Source: Halorussus halophilus
GTDB lineage: Archaea > Halobacteriota > Halobacteria > Halobacteriales > Haladaptataceae
DNA: 64,000 bases
Assembly (NCBI RefSeq): GCF_008831545.1
Contig: NZ_CP044524.1
Coordinates: forward strand, 1-64,000
Reading direction: 5' to 3'
Shown here: positions 26,723 through 35,777 of the stretch, piece after piece
Layout: each line of letters starts with the position of its first letter
Numbering within the stretch: position 1 is the first letter of the stretch
The notes under the pieces: generated by a model
What the model saw: only the letters and a program-made list of their open reading frames with translations
Database searches by the model: none
Told to the model about the DNA's origin: nothing
Program-made: the position numbers and the translations under genes

Positions 26723-26915
26723 CGACGGGTCCCTCGATACTGAGCGTCGAATAGGTTGCAGAATGACGTCCGCATCCGGCTACCACCCCGAAGTGTGGTA
26801 GGTCGCACCGTCAGACGTGTGGTCGTTCCTCATGGTACTGTCAGATATGTCACTGACACTAAAGAGTTGGGTTCCGATTCGACTGCACCAAAAAAACAGC
26901 GAGCGCGTCTCGATG

Positions 26916-27404
26916 TTACAGGGAGACGGTCGTCGTCCGCTTCGTCGTGTTGCCGGAGGCATCCTCGACGCGAACGCTGACCTCTGCCCGCGTGCCAATC
27001 GGGAACTGGAAGAGGTCCCAGCCGGACGCGCTCGCGCCGTCCACGTTCGACACCGAGAAGTTCACGTTCCCCGGATCGGTGTTGACTGCGACTTCCACCA
27101 CGTCGAGGTTCTCGTCGGGGTCTGAGACGGCCCATCGGACCGAGAACATCCGGTTCGAGCCGAGTCGCTTGCTCTTGGTGACTCGGAACCCGTCGATAGC
27201 GGGAGAGTTCCCGCTAAAAGTTCCCCCACCGTACTCGGTCTGTCCGTAGCCACCCTCGCCGTACCCGATTGTCGAGTCGGCCGCACTGGCGGGAGCAGTC
27301 GCAGCGACTGCGCCAGCGGCTGCACCAGCCATCTTGAGATACGACCGCCGGTCGAGTAGTGATTCCTCTGTCTGCTGTTTCGTAACCAGTCGTTCGCGTG
27401 CCAT
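26916..27404 (-). CDS. Tat-exported small beta-domain protein
   Basis: This 162-residue protein has a twin-arginine leader: DRRSYLKMAG (Arg19-Arg20) followed by a hydrophobic Ala-rich stretch and ASA cleavage site. A short Gly/Tyr-rich linker (GYGEGGYGQTEYGGG) follows, then an Ig- or fibronectin-like beta domain (about 70-162). The linker type is common in haloarchaeal exported carbohydrate-active or adhesion proteins. No enzyme motif is present. It stands between the ABC pair and the glycan region and may belong to the extracellular proteins of that region, by position only. Confidence 0.75.
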   Translation of the reverse strand: MARERLVTKQQTEESLLDRRSYLKMAGAAAGAVAATAPASAADSTIGYGEGGYGQTEYGGGTFSGNSPAIDGFRVTKSKRLGSNRMFSVRWAVSDPDENLDVVEVAVNTDPGNVNFSVSNVDGASASGWDLFQFPIGTRAEVSVRVEDASGNTTKRTTTVSL

Positions 27405-27548
27405 GCGCAGTGATTACCCGGGGTGCCACGTGTATGAACTTTTTGGTCGATGTGTAGCGTTCTCTGGGAATGTCACGACTAGACAGCCATTTATCTTATT
27501 TAATGAAACTCTACTCGCGATTTTGGAGATGTCTCCTCGGCAGACCCG

Positions 27549-28637
27549 TCACTGTCCCGTCGAATCCAGCGGGTTGCTACTTCGAAGCTCTCGGACGACC
27601 TTGTGCGCCCACCACTTGACGGTTCGTGCATGGAACCGAAGCGGGAACTGGAACGTGTTGCTCGCGTAGGCTTTCAAGACCTCTCGGCGGTGATTCGTCC
27701 TCGCCGCTTTCGCCTCTCTGTCGTACTCGTCGGGAGAGACGAGGTCTACGTCCGTCGGAACTTGCGCCCGTATCCGAGGCACGTCGTAGGGTTCGACGGT
27801 CGCTCCATCGTTTCTCGTCGTCCGAACCGCTACTCGCGGGTCGCTCCCGGAAGCGAGACCGAATTCAAGGACGCCGCTCTCGACGTTCGCTTCGCGCCAC
27901 ATGTCGAAGACGAAGTTGCCGAGACTGTACGCGACGGCAGTTCCGTGGCGCAGTTCCACCGGTTGGAACGTGTGTGAGTGATGGCCGAGGACCGCATCGA
28001 CACCCATCGACGCGAGGTCGTTTGCGAGCGAAATCTGGGCGGGCGACGGCCGGAGCGTATGCTCAAATCCGGACCCCCAGTGTATCGACAGTACTGAGAA
28101 TCCGTCACGAGCGGCGATGTCCTCGGCAGTCGTCAGTATCTCCTCGGGGTCGCTCGACTCGTCGCCGGAACAGAGGTTGAATCCCGCGACGTGAACGTCG
28201 TGACCGTTACACGAGAACGTCTTGGGTTGCTCGCGACCAAGTGGCGACCCGACGTACTCGATTCCGGCCTCGTCCAGTCGTGCCTTCGTCTCCGCGAGAA
28301 GCCCTTCGCCGTGGTCGAGGATGTGGTTGTTGTCGATGTGGACCACGTCGAAGCCGCTGTCCGCCAAGAAGTCCGCTGTCTCCGGTGGCGACATAATCGG
28401 CGGTGGCGGTTCGTCGTACGGGAGTGCGAACGAATCAGATATCACCGCTTCGAGGTTCCCAATCGTCAGGTCTGCGTTCCGGAGGTCAGACCTGAGAGAC
28501 GGGTGAACGAGACAGCTATCGGAGTGTACGAGACGGTGCGCGGCGAACGTCTCGGGTGGTTCGGTCAGATATCGCCACGACAGCGAGAAGCCAGTCATGA
28601 TATCACCAACCGCCCGGAGAGTCACGTCGTCTGCCAT
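27549..28637 (-). CDS. CapA-family protein (poly-gamma-glutamate/capsule metallophosphatase-like)
   Basis: This 362-residue protein has the CapA calcineurin-like fold: RAVGDIMTGF at the start, IGNLEAVISD, IDNNHILDHG, LSIHWGSGFE and GHHSHTFQP, which carry the Asp, Asn and His expected at a two-metal site. CapA is required for poly-gamma-glutamate capsule production in Bacillus, but archaeal relatives are untested. No signal peptide or membrane helix, so it probably works in the cytoplasm. It sits at the edge of the surface-glycan region, on the strand opposite to the dehydrogenase operon. Confidence 0.85.
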   Translation of the reverse strand: MADDVTLRAVGDIMTGFSLSWRYLTEPPETFAAHRLVHSDSCLVHPSLRSDLRNADLTIGNLEAVISDSFALPYDEPPPPIMSPPETADFLADSGFDVVHIDNNHILDHGEGLLAETKARLDEAGIEYVGSPLGREQPKTFSCNGHDVHVAGFNLCSGDESSDPEEILTTAEDIAARDGFSVLSIHWGSGFEHTLRPSPAQISLANDLASMGVDAVLGHHSHTFQPVELRHGTAVAYSLGNFVFDMWREANVESGVLEFGLASGSDPRVAVRTTRNDGATVEPYDVPRIRAQVPTDVDLVSPDEYDREAKAARTNHRREVLKAYASNTFQFPLRFHARTVKWWAHKVVRELRSSNPLDSTGQ

Positions 28638-28752
28638 AGAGCCTCGGCAACCCGCTAGCCTATCAATCTAGTGTCGCCTGGAGAGTCGTCACGGTGAGAA
28701 CACGATCGGAAAAGAAATGGTCGAACGTCCAGCGGCATCTCGCTGGACTCGG

Positions 28753-29877
28753 TCAGTACGCTGTCGTCGTCTCGTTCGTGATTTCTGTCCCCGTGACGCG
28801 GACGATTTCGCCGAAGTCCCGCGTGAGGACACCGACGTAGTTCAGGCCGGGTTCGAGTTCGCTCGTCGAGACCTCGAACTGAACGGCTACTGTCTCGCCA
28901 GCAGCGACGGTGACGGGGCGTTCCTGCACGACAGTGCCGTTCACCCGCAGTTGCACGGTCTCGGTCACCGCTCTGTCGCTCGGGTTCTCAACTTGGGCGT
29001 TCACGACCAACGACCCGCCGTCCACGTCGATTCGCCGCGGACTGACGACGTTCGAAACCAGCAGTGCCGGTTCTGCGGGCGTTGTGGTTTCGACCGCGGT
29101 GGTCGTTTCGGTCGGTTCATCGGTCGTCGTTTCGGCCACTGTAGTAGTCTCCACGTCCTCCGTCGTGGTTTCGACTGAGACTTCAGTCGTCTCGACCGCT
29201 GTCGTCGTCTCGACGGATACCTCAGTCGTCGTTGGGAGTTCCTCGGTCGTCGTCTCTGCTGGTTCTTCCGTGGTCTCCACTTGTTCTGTCGTCTCAGCTA
29301 CTTCCGTCGTCGTCTCGACCACTTCCGTCGTCGTCTCCGCCGATTGGGCCTCGACGGTCACCGCCGCGTCGTCGATGACCACCTGATTCTCCACGACGTA
29401 CGCGCTGTCTGCTTCACCCTGCGAACGGACGAACTCGAACGTCTCGTTGCCGTTCGTGTCTCGATACGTGACCGCGAGCAGGAGTTGGTCCGCCTCTATT
29501 TGCTCGTCGAAGGTGACGGTGACGTTCTCGTGAGTTCCCGGTTCGAGGTACGCCGACGCCCCGAGGACGCTGTCCAAGACCGACCCGTTCAAGAGTTCCC
29601 GGTCGTGGACGACGACGAAGCCACCGTCCGGCACGGTGACGTTGGCAATCGTCACTGCCGACCCGTTACTCGTCTGGTTCTCGAAGGTGACCGACGAAGC
29701 GTTCGTCGTCTGGTTCTGCAACGCCGCCGACGCGAAGCGGTCTACGGCCTGCTGGTCAGAGCTCTGTGTAGCTGGTCCCCGTTCGGCGTCGGCCGTCGTG
29801 CCGAGCGTCGCCGCGACCCCGCCGGAAATCACCGCGACTGTCAGTACCACTACCGCTATGACCTGCCTCCGACTCAT
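28753..29877 (-). CDS. Secreted threonine-rich stalk protein with a DUF7282-like domain
   Basis: This 374-residue protein has a signal peptide (VIAVVVLTVAVISGGVAA). A DUF7282-like beta domain follows (about 85-175; VTVPDGGFVVVHDRELL). A long Thr/Glu/Val stalk (about 185-275, made of TTTEV- and VETTT-type units) leads to a C-terminal CARDB-like beta domain (about 280-370; RRIDVDGGSLVVNAQVENP). The stalk is a likely O-glycosylation region as in haloarchaeal S-layer proteins. No terminal anchor is visible. The ATG at 29877 is chosen because it places the signal peptide correctly. Probable role: cell-surface or matrix protein; function otherwise unknown. Confidence 0.75.
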   Translation of the reverse strand: MSRRQVIAVVVLTVAVISGGVAATLGTTADAERGPATQSSDQQAVDRFASAALQNQTTNASSVTFENQTSNGSAVTIANVTVPDGGFVVVHDRELLNGSVLDSVLGASAYLEPGTHENVTVTFDEQIEADQLLLAVTYRDTNGNETFEFVRSQGEADSAYVVENQVVIDDAAVTVEAQSAETTTEVVETTTEVAETTEQVETTEEPAETTTEELPTTTEVSVETTTAVETTEVSVETTTEDVETTTVAETTTDEPTETTTAVETTTPAEPALLVSNVVSPRRIDVDGGSLVVNAQVENPSDRAVTETVQLRVNGTVVQERPVTVAAGETVAVQFEVSTSELEPGLNYVGVLTRDFGEIVRVTGTEITNETTTAY

Positions 29878-29960
29878 TTTGTGTTCTCCCCCGGCCGGGC
29901 TAACCACGACGGATTAGAAAAAATCGAGGGTTAGTTTGAACCGAGACAGGTCCGACGAGG

Positions 29961-30518
29961 TCACGTCGAGAGCTTTCGACCGACCCACGCCGGAACGGCT
30001 CTGAGAACGCCGAGACCCGGCGCGCCGTCCCGAAGCCAGAGCGCGGCCACAGCCACCGTCAACGCGAGTTCGGCGACGAAGAACGGCGTGAGATTCGCCG
30101 AGGTAAACTGCGAGGCGAAACTCGGGACCGTCTCGTACGTCGGTGCAGGGACGACCGGCCACGCGAGATAGCCGAGTTCGCCGAGCTCGCCACGAATCGC
30201 GGGGTGAATCGCGTCGGCTACCAAGTGACTTGCGTAGCCGACGGCGAACGCAGTCGCCTCGGCATCGTGGTCTCGGCGACGGAGCGCGAACCGGACCACA
30301 GCGACGACCACCAGCGCGGTGAACAGCGAGTGAGCGAGCGACCGACCGTGTGGGAGTAGTTCGAGCGACCACGCGAGTGGCTTGTCGATGAGGTCTGGGA
30401 ACTGCGTCCCGGCTGCCACGGCCACCGTCGCGCGGCCACCCGGTTTGAGACCCGAGTCGAGACGACCTAACAGGCGATAGCTCAGATATCCCACAGCGAG
30501 GTGTCCCCACGGCCACAT
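29961..30518 (-). CDS. Membrane-bound metal-dependent hydrolase-like protein (YdjM family)
   Basis: This 185-residue protein has about four transmembrane helices and the YdjM (DUF457) residues: MWPWGHLAVGYLSY, GTQFPDLIDKP, HGRSLAHSLF and GYASHLVADAIHP. The conserved His/Asp residues probably bind metal. The family is called hydrolase by fold prediction, and its substrate is unknown. ATG 30518 is chosen because it starts directly at the conserved motif; the longer frame adds 24 polar residues. It is divergent from a related smaller gene at 30619. Confidence 0.82.
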   Translation of the reverse strand: MWPWGHLAVGYLSYRLLGRLDSGLKPGGRATVAVAAGTQFPDLIDKPLAWSLELLPHGRSLAHSLFTALVVVAVVRFALRRRDHDAEATAFAVGYASHLVADAIHPAIRGELGELGYLAWPVVPAPTYETVPSFASQFTSANLTPFFVAELALTVAVAALWLRDGAPGLGVLRAVPAWVGRKLST

Positions 30519-30618
30519 ACGGTTTCGTTCGGACCGCTGTCGGTTAGCCTCTTCGGGAACAGGTAGCGGGGACAGAATTTGGGCAAACACCTACAAGCGT
30601 GCTGTCCTTGGAGAGCGT

Positions 30619-30957
30619 ATGGCGATGGGAATGGGGCACTTCGCAGTGGGAGCGACTGGTGCAATCGTACTGCTGTTGATTCTGGGTCGATACCCGTGGA
30701 CGACGCGCAACGCCGTCGTCGTCTTCGCGAGCGGCGTCTGGGCGATGCTACCCGACGTGGACGTCCTCGTGCCGAGTCTCGAACCGACCGACCACACGCC
30801 GCTGGTCGATATCTTCTGGTCTCACTACTCGCTCGATACCACCGCCTTCACCGACAGCGCGACCGGGAGCATCCTCCTCGTCGCCGTCTTTCTGCTCGTC
30901 GTCGGCGCGTCCCTCGTCATCGGCGAACCGCGGCCCCAGAGAAAGTCGAATCAGTGA
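30619..30957 (+). CDS. Small membrane protein, partly YdjM-like
   Basis: This 112-residue protein has two to three hydrophobic helices. MGMGHFAVGATGAI and ASGVWAMLPDVDVL resemble the first two conserved blocks of YdjM proteins (His in the first, D-x-D in the second), and HYSLDTTAFTD may be the third. It is about 60 percent of the usual length, so either a short family version or a shortened copy. It is divergent from the full-length YdjM-like gene 100 bases away, which suggests an old duplication. Confidence 0.65.
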   Translation: MAMGMGHFAVGATGAIVLLLILGRYPWTTRNAVVVFASGVWAMLPDVDVLVPSLEPTDHTPLVDIFWSHYSLDTTAFTDSATGSILLVAVFLLVVGASLVIGEPRPQRKSNQ

Positions 30958-31369
30958 GTGAGTCGCAGGCCGAATTGCCGTTCGTATCCAGATATGTCGG
31001 GTCAGAACAGCCACGCAGAGCGACGACGTAAACAGTAGCGTCGTCGGACAGATAATCCGGATTACAGCGGCCGTCGATGACCCGAATTCTCGGGTGGTCG
31101 AAACTGTGGGACGAGACCGACCGGGTAGACTCCGGCTATACGACGAATTTCCGGATTACCGATACTCGGTCCGACGCGGCTCGAAAGTAACGATTCAGAA
31201 ACGGACGAAGCGGACGTGAACGGTCGGTTGTTTATATACCAGAACCGATTGAACCTGCTTTCGCGCCGAGAGCATTCCAAGGAGACTGAGAAAATGCAAG
31301 CCACAGCTATAGCTATCTCTAAACAGGGGGACCGGGGGCAGTCTCCGGTCGTACGAGGTGAGTAGAGCG
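30958..31369. other. Upstream region of the glycan operon
   Basis: This 412-base gap holds an 8-base-stem hairpin (CGACGACG at 31021-31028 with CGTCGTCG at 31039-31046, loop of 10), which may end the preceding transcript. A perfect palindrome TAATCCGGATTA follows at 31053-31064, with a second CCGGATTAC copy at 31151-31159. A TATA-like TTTATATA lies at 31230-31237. No coding frame is supported. Confidence 0.5.
31053..31064. promoter_or_regulatory. Palindrome TAATCCGGATTA, possible regulator site
   Basis: A perfect 12-base palindrome lies about 170 bases upstream of the TATA-like box of the dehydrogenase operon. Half of it, extended to CCGGATTAC, recurs at 31151-31159. Two occurrences in one upstream region suggest a binding site, but no regulator can be named. 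Confidence 0.35.
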
Positions 31370-32722
31370 ATGAACAGCGAAGCGAGTAGCGATAGCTCCA
31401 TCGTCGGGTTGGGGTACGTCGGACTTACTCTCGCGATGGCGTTCGACGACGCAGGCTACTCGACTGTTGGTTACGACATCGACGGCGAACGGATTCGAGA
31501 ACTTCGAGACGGCCACGACCCGACTGGCGAGTTCGGTGACGAACGAATCGCGGAGAGCGACGTCACGTTCACCGACTCGCCGAAGGACCTCGCAGATAGC
31601 AGGTTCGTACTCGTCGCACTGCCGACGCCGGTAGACGAGACGCAGACGCCTGACCTCGACAACCTCGAATTCGCGAGCGAGACCATCGGCCGCCACATTT
31701 CCGACGGGACGACCGTCGTGTTCGAATCGACGCTGTACCCCGGTGCGACTCGGGAAGTCCTCCGTCCTGCACTCGAACGCGGTGCTGGAGAACAGGGCGG
31801 CGTGGACTTCAGCGTCGGGTACTCGCCTGAGCGCATCGTCCCCGGTGGCGGCGGTCCGAAACTGGCCGAGGCGACGAAGGTCGTCAGCGCCGAAGACGAG
31901 GCGACGCTGGTGAAACTCGTCGCGCTGTACGAGAGTCTAGCCGAGGGCGAGGTGTACGCCGCCGACACCATCGAGACGGCGGAGGCGTCGAAGTGTCTGG
32001 AGAACACCCAGCGCGACGTCAACATCGCCCTCGTCAACGAGTTCACGATGGCGTGTCGGCAACTGGACTTCGAGTTGGACCCATACGAGGTCCTAGAGAC
32101 GGCGAAGACGAAGTGGAACTTCCACGACTACGAACCCGGAGTCGTCGGCGGCCACTGCATCCCGGTTGACCCCCACTACTTGCGCCACCGGTTCGAGGAG
32201 AGCGGCTACACTCCGAACCTCATCCGCGCCGCTCGTGGAGTCAACCGCGAGATGCGACGGTACGCGTTCTCGCTGACGCTCGACGCTCTCTACTCCGCGA
32301 AGTTCGAGGAGGCAGAACAACATCCCAACCTTCGGACCGAGGGCGCACTTCCCGAGAGCGTCGCCGGGTCTCGACTGCTGCTGCTGGGATTCGCCTACAA
32401 GCCGAACGTCCCCGACCTCCGGAACTCACTGCTCGCTGACATCGTCTCTCAACTTCGGGAACTGGACCTCGAACTGCTCGGTTGGGACCCGTTCTACGAG
32501 GAGCAGTCGTTACCAGAGAAGTTCGACTTGGACGTGCAGTCGGAACCGGACTTCACCGACGTGGACGCCGCTGTCGTGCTGACTCCCCACGACGAGATTC
32601 GGGAGTTCGACCTCGAATCGATGGCGCGTCGGATGGCAGACGACCCCGTGTTGGTGGACATCGGGAACGCCTTCGACCGCGAGAAGGCGGCCGCCTGTGG
32701 GTTCACCTACAGGAGGCTGTGA
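31370..32722 (+). CDS. UDP-sugar 6-dehydrogenase (UDP-GlcNAc/ManNAc dehydrogenase type)
   Basis: This 450-residue enzyme has an N-terminal NAD-binding motif GLGYVGLTLA. The conserved ETTLYPGAT-like block is ESTLYPGATREV, and SPERIVPGG is of the type found in WecC/WbpA/TviB enzymes. The catalytic cysteine is in GGHCIPVDPHYL, and a C-terminal domain has GFAYKPNVPDLRNS. It oxidises a UDP-hexose or UDP-N-acetylhexosamine to the uronate using two NAD+. It is first in a four-gene plus-strand operon with two glycosyltransferases and a deacetylase, and should supply an acidic sugar for the glycan. ATG 31370 is preferred over GTG 31358; GAGGTG lies 10 bases before it. Confidence 0.9.
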   Translation: MNSEASSDSSIVGLGYVGLTLAMAFDDAGYSTVGYDIDGERIRELRDGHDPTGEFGDERIAESDVTFTDSPKDLADSRFVLVALPTPVDETQTPDLDNLEFASETIGRHISDGTTVVFESTLYPGATREVLRPALERGAGEQGGVDFSVGYSPERIVPGGGGPKLAEATKVVSAEDEATLVKLVALYESLAEGEVYAADTIETAEASKCLENTQRDVNIALVNEFTMACRQLDFELDPYEVLETAKTKWNFHDYEPGVVGGHCIPVDPHYLRHRFEESGYTPNLIRAARGVNREMRRYAFSLTLDALYSAKFEEAEQHPNLRTEGALPESVAGSRLLLLGFAYKPNVPDLRNSLLADIVSQLRELDLELLGWDPFYEEQSLPEKFDLDVQSEPDFTDVDAAVVLTPHDEIREFDLESMARRMADDPVLVDIGNAFDREKAAACGFTYRRL

Positions 32723-32723
32723 G

Positions 32724-33704
32724 ATGTACCGGGACCACTCGGTGGGCGTCGTCGTCCCGGCGTACAACGAGGAGAACTTCGTCGCCGGAGTCGTCCGCGA
32801 GTTGCCCGCGTTCGTAGACGAAATCTACCTCGTGGACGACGCTTCGACGGACGGCACGTGGGCGGCGATGCTAGGGATTTCCGGTGCCAAGAGCCATCCG
32901 CAACGCTCCGGCACGCAACGCCTCAGCACCGCGAGCGACGGACTCGGTCGCGGCCTGCTCGCCGACCGCGTGGCGGATTACGAGACTGACGGCCGACTCA
33001 CGAGAATCAGGCACGCCGAGAACCGCGGCGCTGGCGGTGCCGTCAAGACCGGCTACCTCGCCGCGCTCGAAGACGAAGTCGATATCGTCGCCACGATAGA
33101 CGGCGACGGTCAGATGGACGCCGCGCTCTTGCCCCGAATTCTCGACCCCGTCGTGGAGGGCCGAGCGGGGTACGCGAAGGGTGACCGACTCGCTGGCGTG
33201 AGTCTCGTCCACGAGATGCCGCCGTTTCGGCTGTTCGGCAACCTCCTGTTGACCGGGCTGACGCGAATTGCGACCGGTTACTGGAAGCTTTCGGACCCGC
33301 AGAACGGCTTCACGGCCATCTCGCGGGAGGCACTGCTCGAAGCCGACGTGGAGTCGCTCTGGGAGTACTACGGCTACATGAACCAGTTGCTCGCTCGACT
33401 CAACGCGGCGGGCGTCGGGGTCGCCGACGTACCGATGGCGAGCAGTTACGGCGACGAAGTGAGCGGTATCGACTACGTCGAGTACATTCGGAAGGTGTCG
33501 TGGTTGCTGTTGGTCTCGTTTCTCTTGCGACTTCGTCGCAAGTACGTCGATGAAGACTGGCAAGGCAAACGTCTCGCCATCAGCACTGGACTCGTCGGTG
33601 TCGCACTCGCACTACTCGCGAGGTCGGTGAGAGCCGAAGAGGGACGGAACGACCGAGGGGAGATAGAACGAGGAAACGACACTCGACCGGAGGCGGGACG
33701 ATGA
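32724..33704 (+). CDS. Family 2 glycosyltransferase (dolichol-phosphate sugar synthase type)
   Basis: This 326-residue protein has a GT-A domain with VVPAYNEENFV, VDDASTDGTW, TIDGDGQMD and SDPQNGFTAI, as in DPM1-like and undecaprenyl-phosphate sugar transferases. One or two hydrophobic segments lie near residues 255-270 and 285-300. About 30 extra residues (ISGAKSHPQRSGTQ onward) lie between TDGTW and the RIRHAENRG block, where relatives have only a short loop. AGGAGG at 32711-32716 supports the ATG at 32724. It probably loads a sugar onto a polyprenyl phosphate carrier. Its stop overlaps the next start (ATGA). Confidence 0.88.
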   Translation: MYRDHSVGVVVPAYNEENFVAGVVRELPAFVDEIYLVDDASTDGTWAAMLGISGAKSHPQRSGTQRLSTASDGLGRGLLADRVADYETDGRLTRIRHAENRGAGGAVKTGYLAALEDEVDIVATIDGDGQMDAALLPRILDPVVEGRAGYAKGDRLAGVSLVHEMPPFRLFGNLLLTGLTRIATGYWKLSDPQNGFTAISREALLEADVESLWEYYGYMNQLLARLNAAGVGVADVPMASSYGDEVSGIDYVEYIRKVSWLLLVSFLLRLRRKYVDEDWQGKRLAISTGLVGVALALLARSVRAEEGRNDRGEIERGNDTRPEAGR

Positions 33705-34894
33705 GCTTCGACCGACCGCAGTCTCGCGGGAAAACGGACGTGTCTAGTGTGCCAGACGCGTTCGCGGTGGAACGGCAGAAGAGTGAAGAACTCTCAGCGG
33801 TCGATGGGAACGTTCGGCGCAGAGACGCGCCGACAGTCGCGTTCACCATGTGCCACCCGGCACAGGTCCATCTCTTCAGGAACGCCATACGGAAACTCGC
33901 TGGAGAAGGGTTTCGCGTCTACGTTTTCGTCCGCGAGAAGGAGATACTCGCAGACCTGCTCGACGCCTACGAGATCCCGTACAACGTCCTGTTGGCGAAG
34001 GACGCGCCGAACCTGAACTTCGACGGACCGCAACTGTTGGAGGTCGGACTAGTGCAGTTGCTATTCGAGTATCGCCTGCTTCGGGCGGCGCGGAAAATCG
34101 ACCCGGACCTGTTCGTCGCGGAGGTTGGCGTCGCTGGAACGCACGTCGCCAAAGCGACGGGCGCGAAGAGTCTCGTCTTCGCCGTCTCCGAACACGCCAA
34201 CCTCCAAAATCGACTCGCGTTTCCCTTCGCCGACAGAATCTGTACGCCGACCTGCTACTGGGACGACCTCGGCGTCAAGCAGTCGCGTTACCCGGGGTAT
34301 CACCAGTTGGCGTACCTGCATCCCGACCGCTTCGAACCGGACCCAAGCGTCCTCGAAGTCGAGGGAATCGATCCCGACGAGAAGTTCGTCATCCTCCGAA
34401 CCGTGGGGTGGAACTCCGCGCACGACGTGGGCAGTTCGGGGTTCGATGGACTCCGCGAAGTGATCGCCGAATTGGAGCGGACCGGCACTCGCGTGCTGGT
34501 CACTGCTGAAGAACCACTACCGACCGACCTCGCGTCGTACGAACTGTCGATTCCGCCCGAGGACATCTACCACCTGATGCACTACGCAAACTGCTTCGTC
34601 GGCGAGAGCGCGACCATGGCGACCGAGAGCGCCGTCTTGGGGACGCCAGCGATCTACGTCTCGACGCTCGAAGTCGGCTACACGCAGGAACTAGAGGCGG
34701 AGTACGGACTAGTGTTCAACTTCGCTGGACCGAATCGCCAACGGAGAGGCCTAGCGAAAGCGACCGAAATTCTCTCCGGAACGCTCGACGCCGACTGGGC
34801 GGCGCGCCGACGCCGCCTGCTCGAAGACAAGCGCGACACGACAGACGTCATCGTCGAGCAAGTGCGCGAGATGGTCGGGAGGACTGGAAGATGA
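33701..34894 (+). CDS. DUF354 family GT-B-like glycosyltransferase
   Basis: This 397-residue protein has an about 45-residue leader that looks disordered, then AFTMCHPAQVHLFRNAIRKLAGEGF, which begins the DUF354 fold (distantly like MurG and UDP-GlcNAc 2-epimerase). The C-terminal half has LMHYANCFVGESATMATESAVLGTPAIYV, the conserved acceptor/donor loop with a Glu-Ser-rich stretch. DUF354 proteins occur in archaeal and bacterial surface polysaccharide clusters and are considered glycosyltransferases. The ATG overlaps the previous TGA and its own TGA overlaps the deacetylase ATG, so all are coupled. Confidence 0.82.
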   Translation: MSFDRPQSRGKTDVSSVPDAFAVERQKSEELSAVDGNVRRRDAPTVAFTMCHPAQVHLFRNAIRKLAGEGFRVYVFVREKEILADLLDAYEIPYNVLLAKDAPNLNFDGPQLLEVGLVQLLFEYRLLRAARKIDPDLFVAEVGVAGTHVAKATGAKSLVFAVSEHANLQNRLAFPFADRICTPTCYWDDLGVKQSRYPGYHQLAYLHPDRFEPDPSVLEVEGIDPDEKFVILRTVGWNSAHDVGSSGFDGLREVIAELERTGTRVLVTAEEPLPTDLASYELSIPPEDIYHLMHYANCFVGESATMATESAVLGTPAIYVSTLEVGYTQELEAEYGLVFNFAGPNRQRRGLAKATEILSGTLDADWAARRRRLLEDKRDTTDVIVEQVREMVGRTGR

Positions 34895-35754
34895 GTAGCG
34901 TCGAACCACATCGGTTCGCCGACGCCCCCTCGACGCGAACGGCCTGCATCACGCTCGATTTGGAGAACAACTGGACGTTCGGCGGCGAGTTAGAGTACCT
35001 CGTTTTCGAGCATCTGGACGAGTTCGTCGGCCTCGTACGTCGCCTCGATGTGCCGCTGAGCGTCTTCGTGGTCGGGAAGGTCCTCGAAGACAGGCCGGAC
35101 GTGGTGCGACGCCTCGACGCGGAACTCGACGTGGAGTTTCACCTCCACTCGTACCAGCACGACATGACCGGAAACGTCGATATCGGTAGAGAGCTCCGCG
35201 CGGGAACGCGAGCGTTCGAGTCCGTGCTTGGCCGCGACCCCGCCGGGTATCGGGCACCGCGGTTTATCCTCGACAAGGGGGATCTCGCCACGCTCTCAGC
35301 GATGGAGTTCGAGTTCGACAGTAGCGTCTGTCCGTCCTATCGGCCGGGCGTCTACAACAACCTCGACGCTCCCCACCGGCCGTACTACCCCGCGGAAGCG
35401 CCCGACCTCTTGGAGATTCCAGTGTCGGTGCATCCGCGACTGCGGGTCCCGATGGAGCAGAGCTACCTCCGACTGTTCGGCGACCCGTACCTCAAACTGC
35501 TAGAACACTCTCGACTACCCAAGACGCTAGTGTACAACTGCCACCTCCACGACTTCTTCCACACCGCGGCACACGAACGATTGGGACGACTCAAACGACT
35601 CGCGTTCACGAGGAACATCGAAAACTCGGTGGCCGTTTTCGAGCGGTTCGTCTCGTTGCTGACCGAGAAAGGATATCGGTTCCGAACGCTGAGCGAACTG
35701 GCCGACGACGTGCGACTGCGAGAGGACGAGCGTGTCGTCGCTGGTCTGTCGTGA
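34891..35754 (+). CDS. Polysaccharide deacetylase (NodB-like), cytoplasmic
   Basis: This 287-residue protein has ACITLDLENNW (metal-binding Asp), FHLHSYQHDM (His-x3-His type metal site) and the AGYRAPRF-like block as GYRAPRFILD, together a NodB-type fold. No signal peptide is present, so it probably acts on a lipid-linked or nucleotide-linked sugar in the cytoplasm rather than on exported polymer. This contrasts with the secreted deacetylase at 13.6 kb. Last gene of the four-gene coupled operon, convergent with the membrane protein gene at 35778. Confidence 0.85.
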   Translation: MSSVEPHRFADAPSTRTACITLDLENNWTFGGELEYLVFEHLDEFVGLVRRLDVPLSVFVVGKVLEDRPDVVRRLDAELDVEFHLHSYQHDMTGNVDIGRELRAGTRAFESVLGRDPAGYRAPRFILDKGDLATLSAMEFEFDSSVCPSYRPGVYNNLDAPHRPYYPAEAPDLLEIPVSVHPRLRVPMEQSYLRLFGDPYLKLLEHSRLPKTLVYNCHLHDFFHTAAHERLGRLKRLAFTRNIENSVAVFERFVSLLTEKGYRFRTLSELADDVRLREDERVVAGLS

Positions 35755-35777
35755 TCAAAATCTCCTGATACGTCGAG

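Noticed and set aside
29080-29345. Tandem-repeat array of GTCGTCGTCTC-like units
   Set aside because: These are irregular codons for the Thr-rich stalk of the secreted protein, not a separate repeat element.
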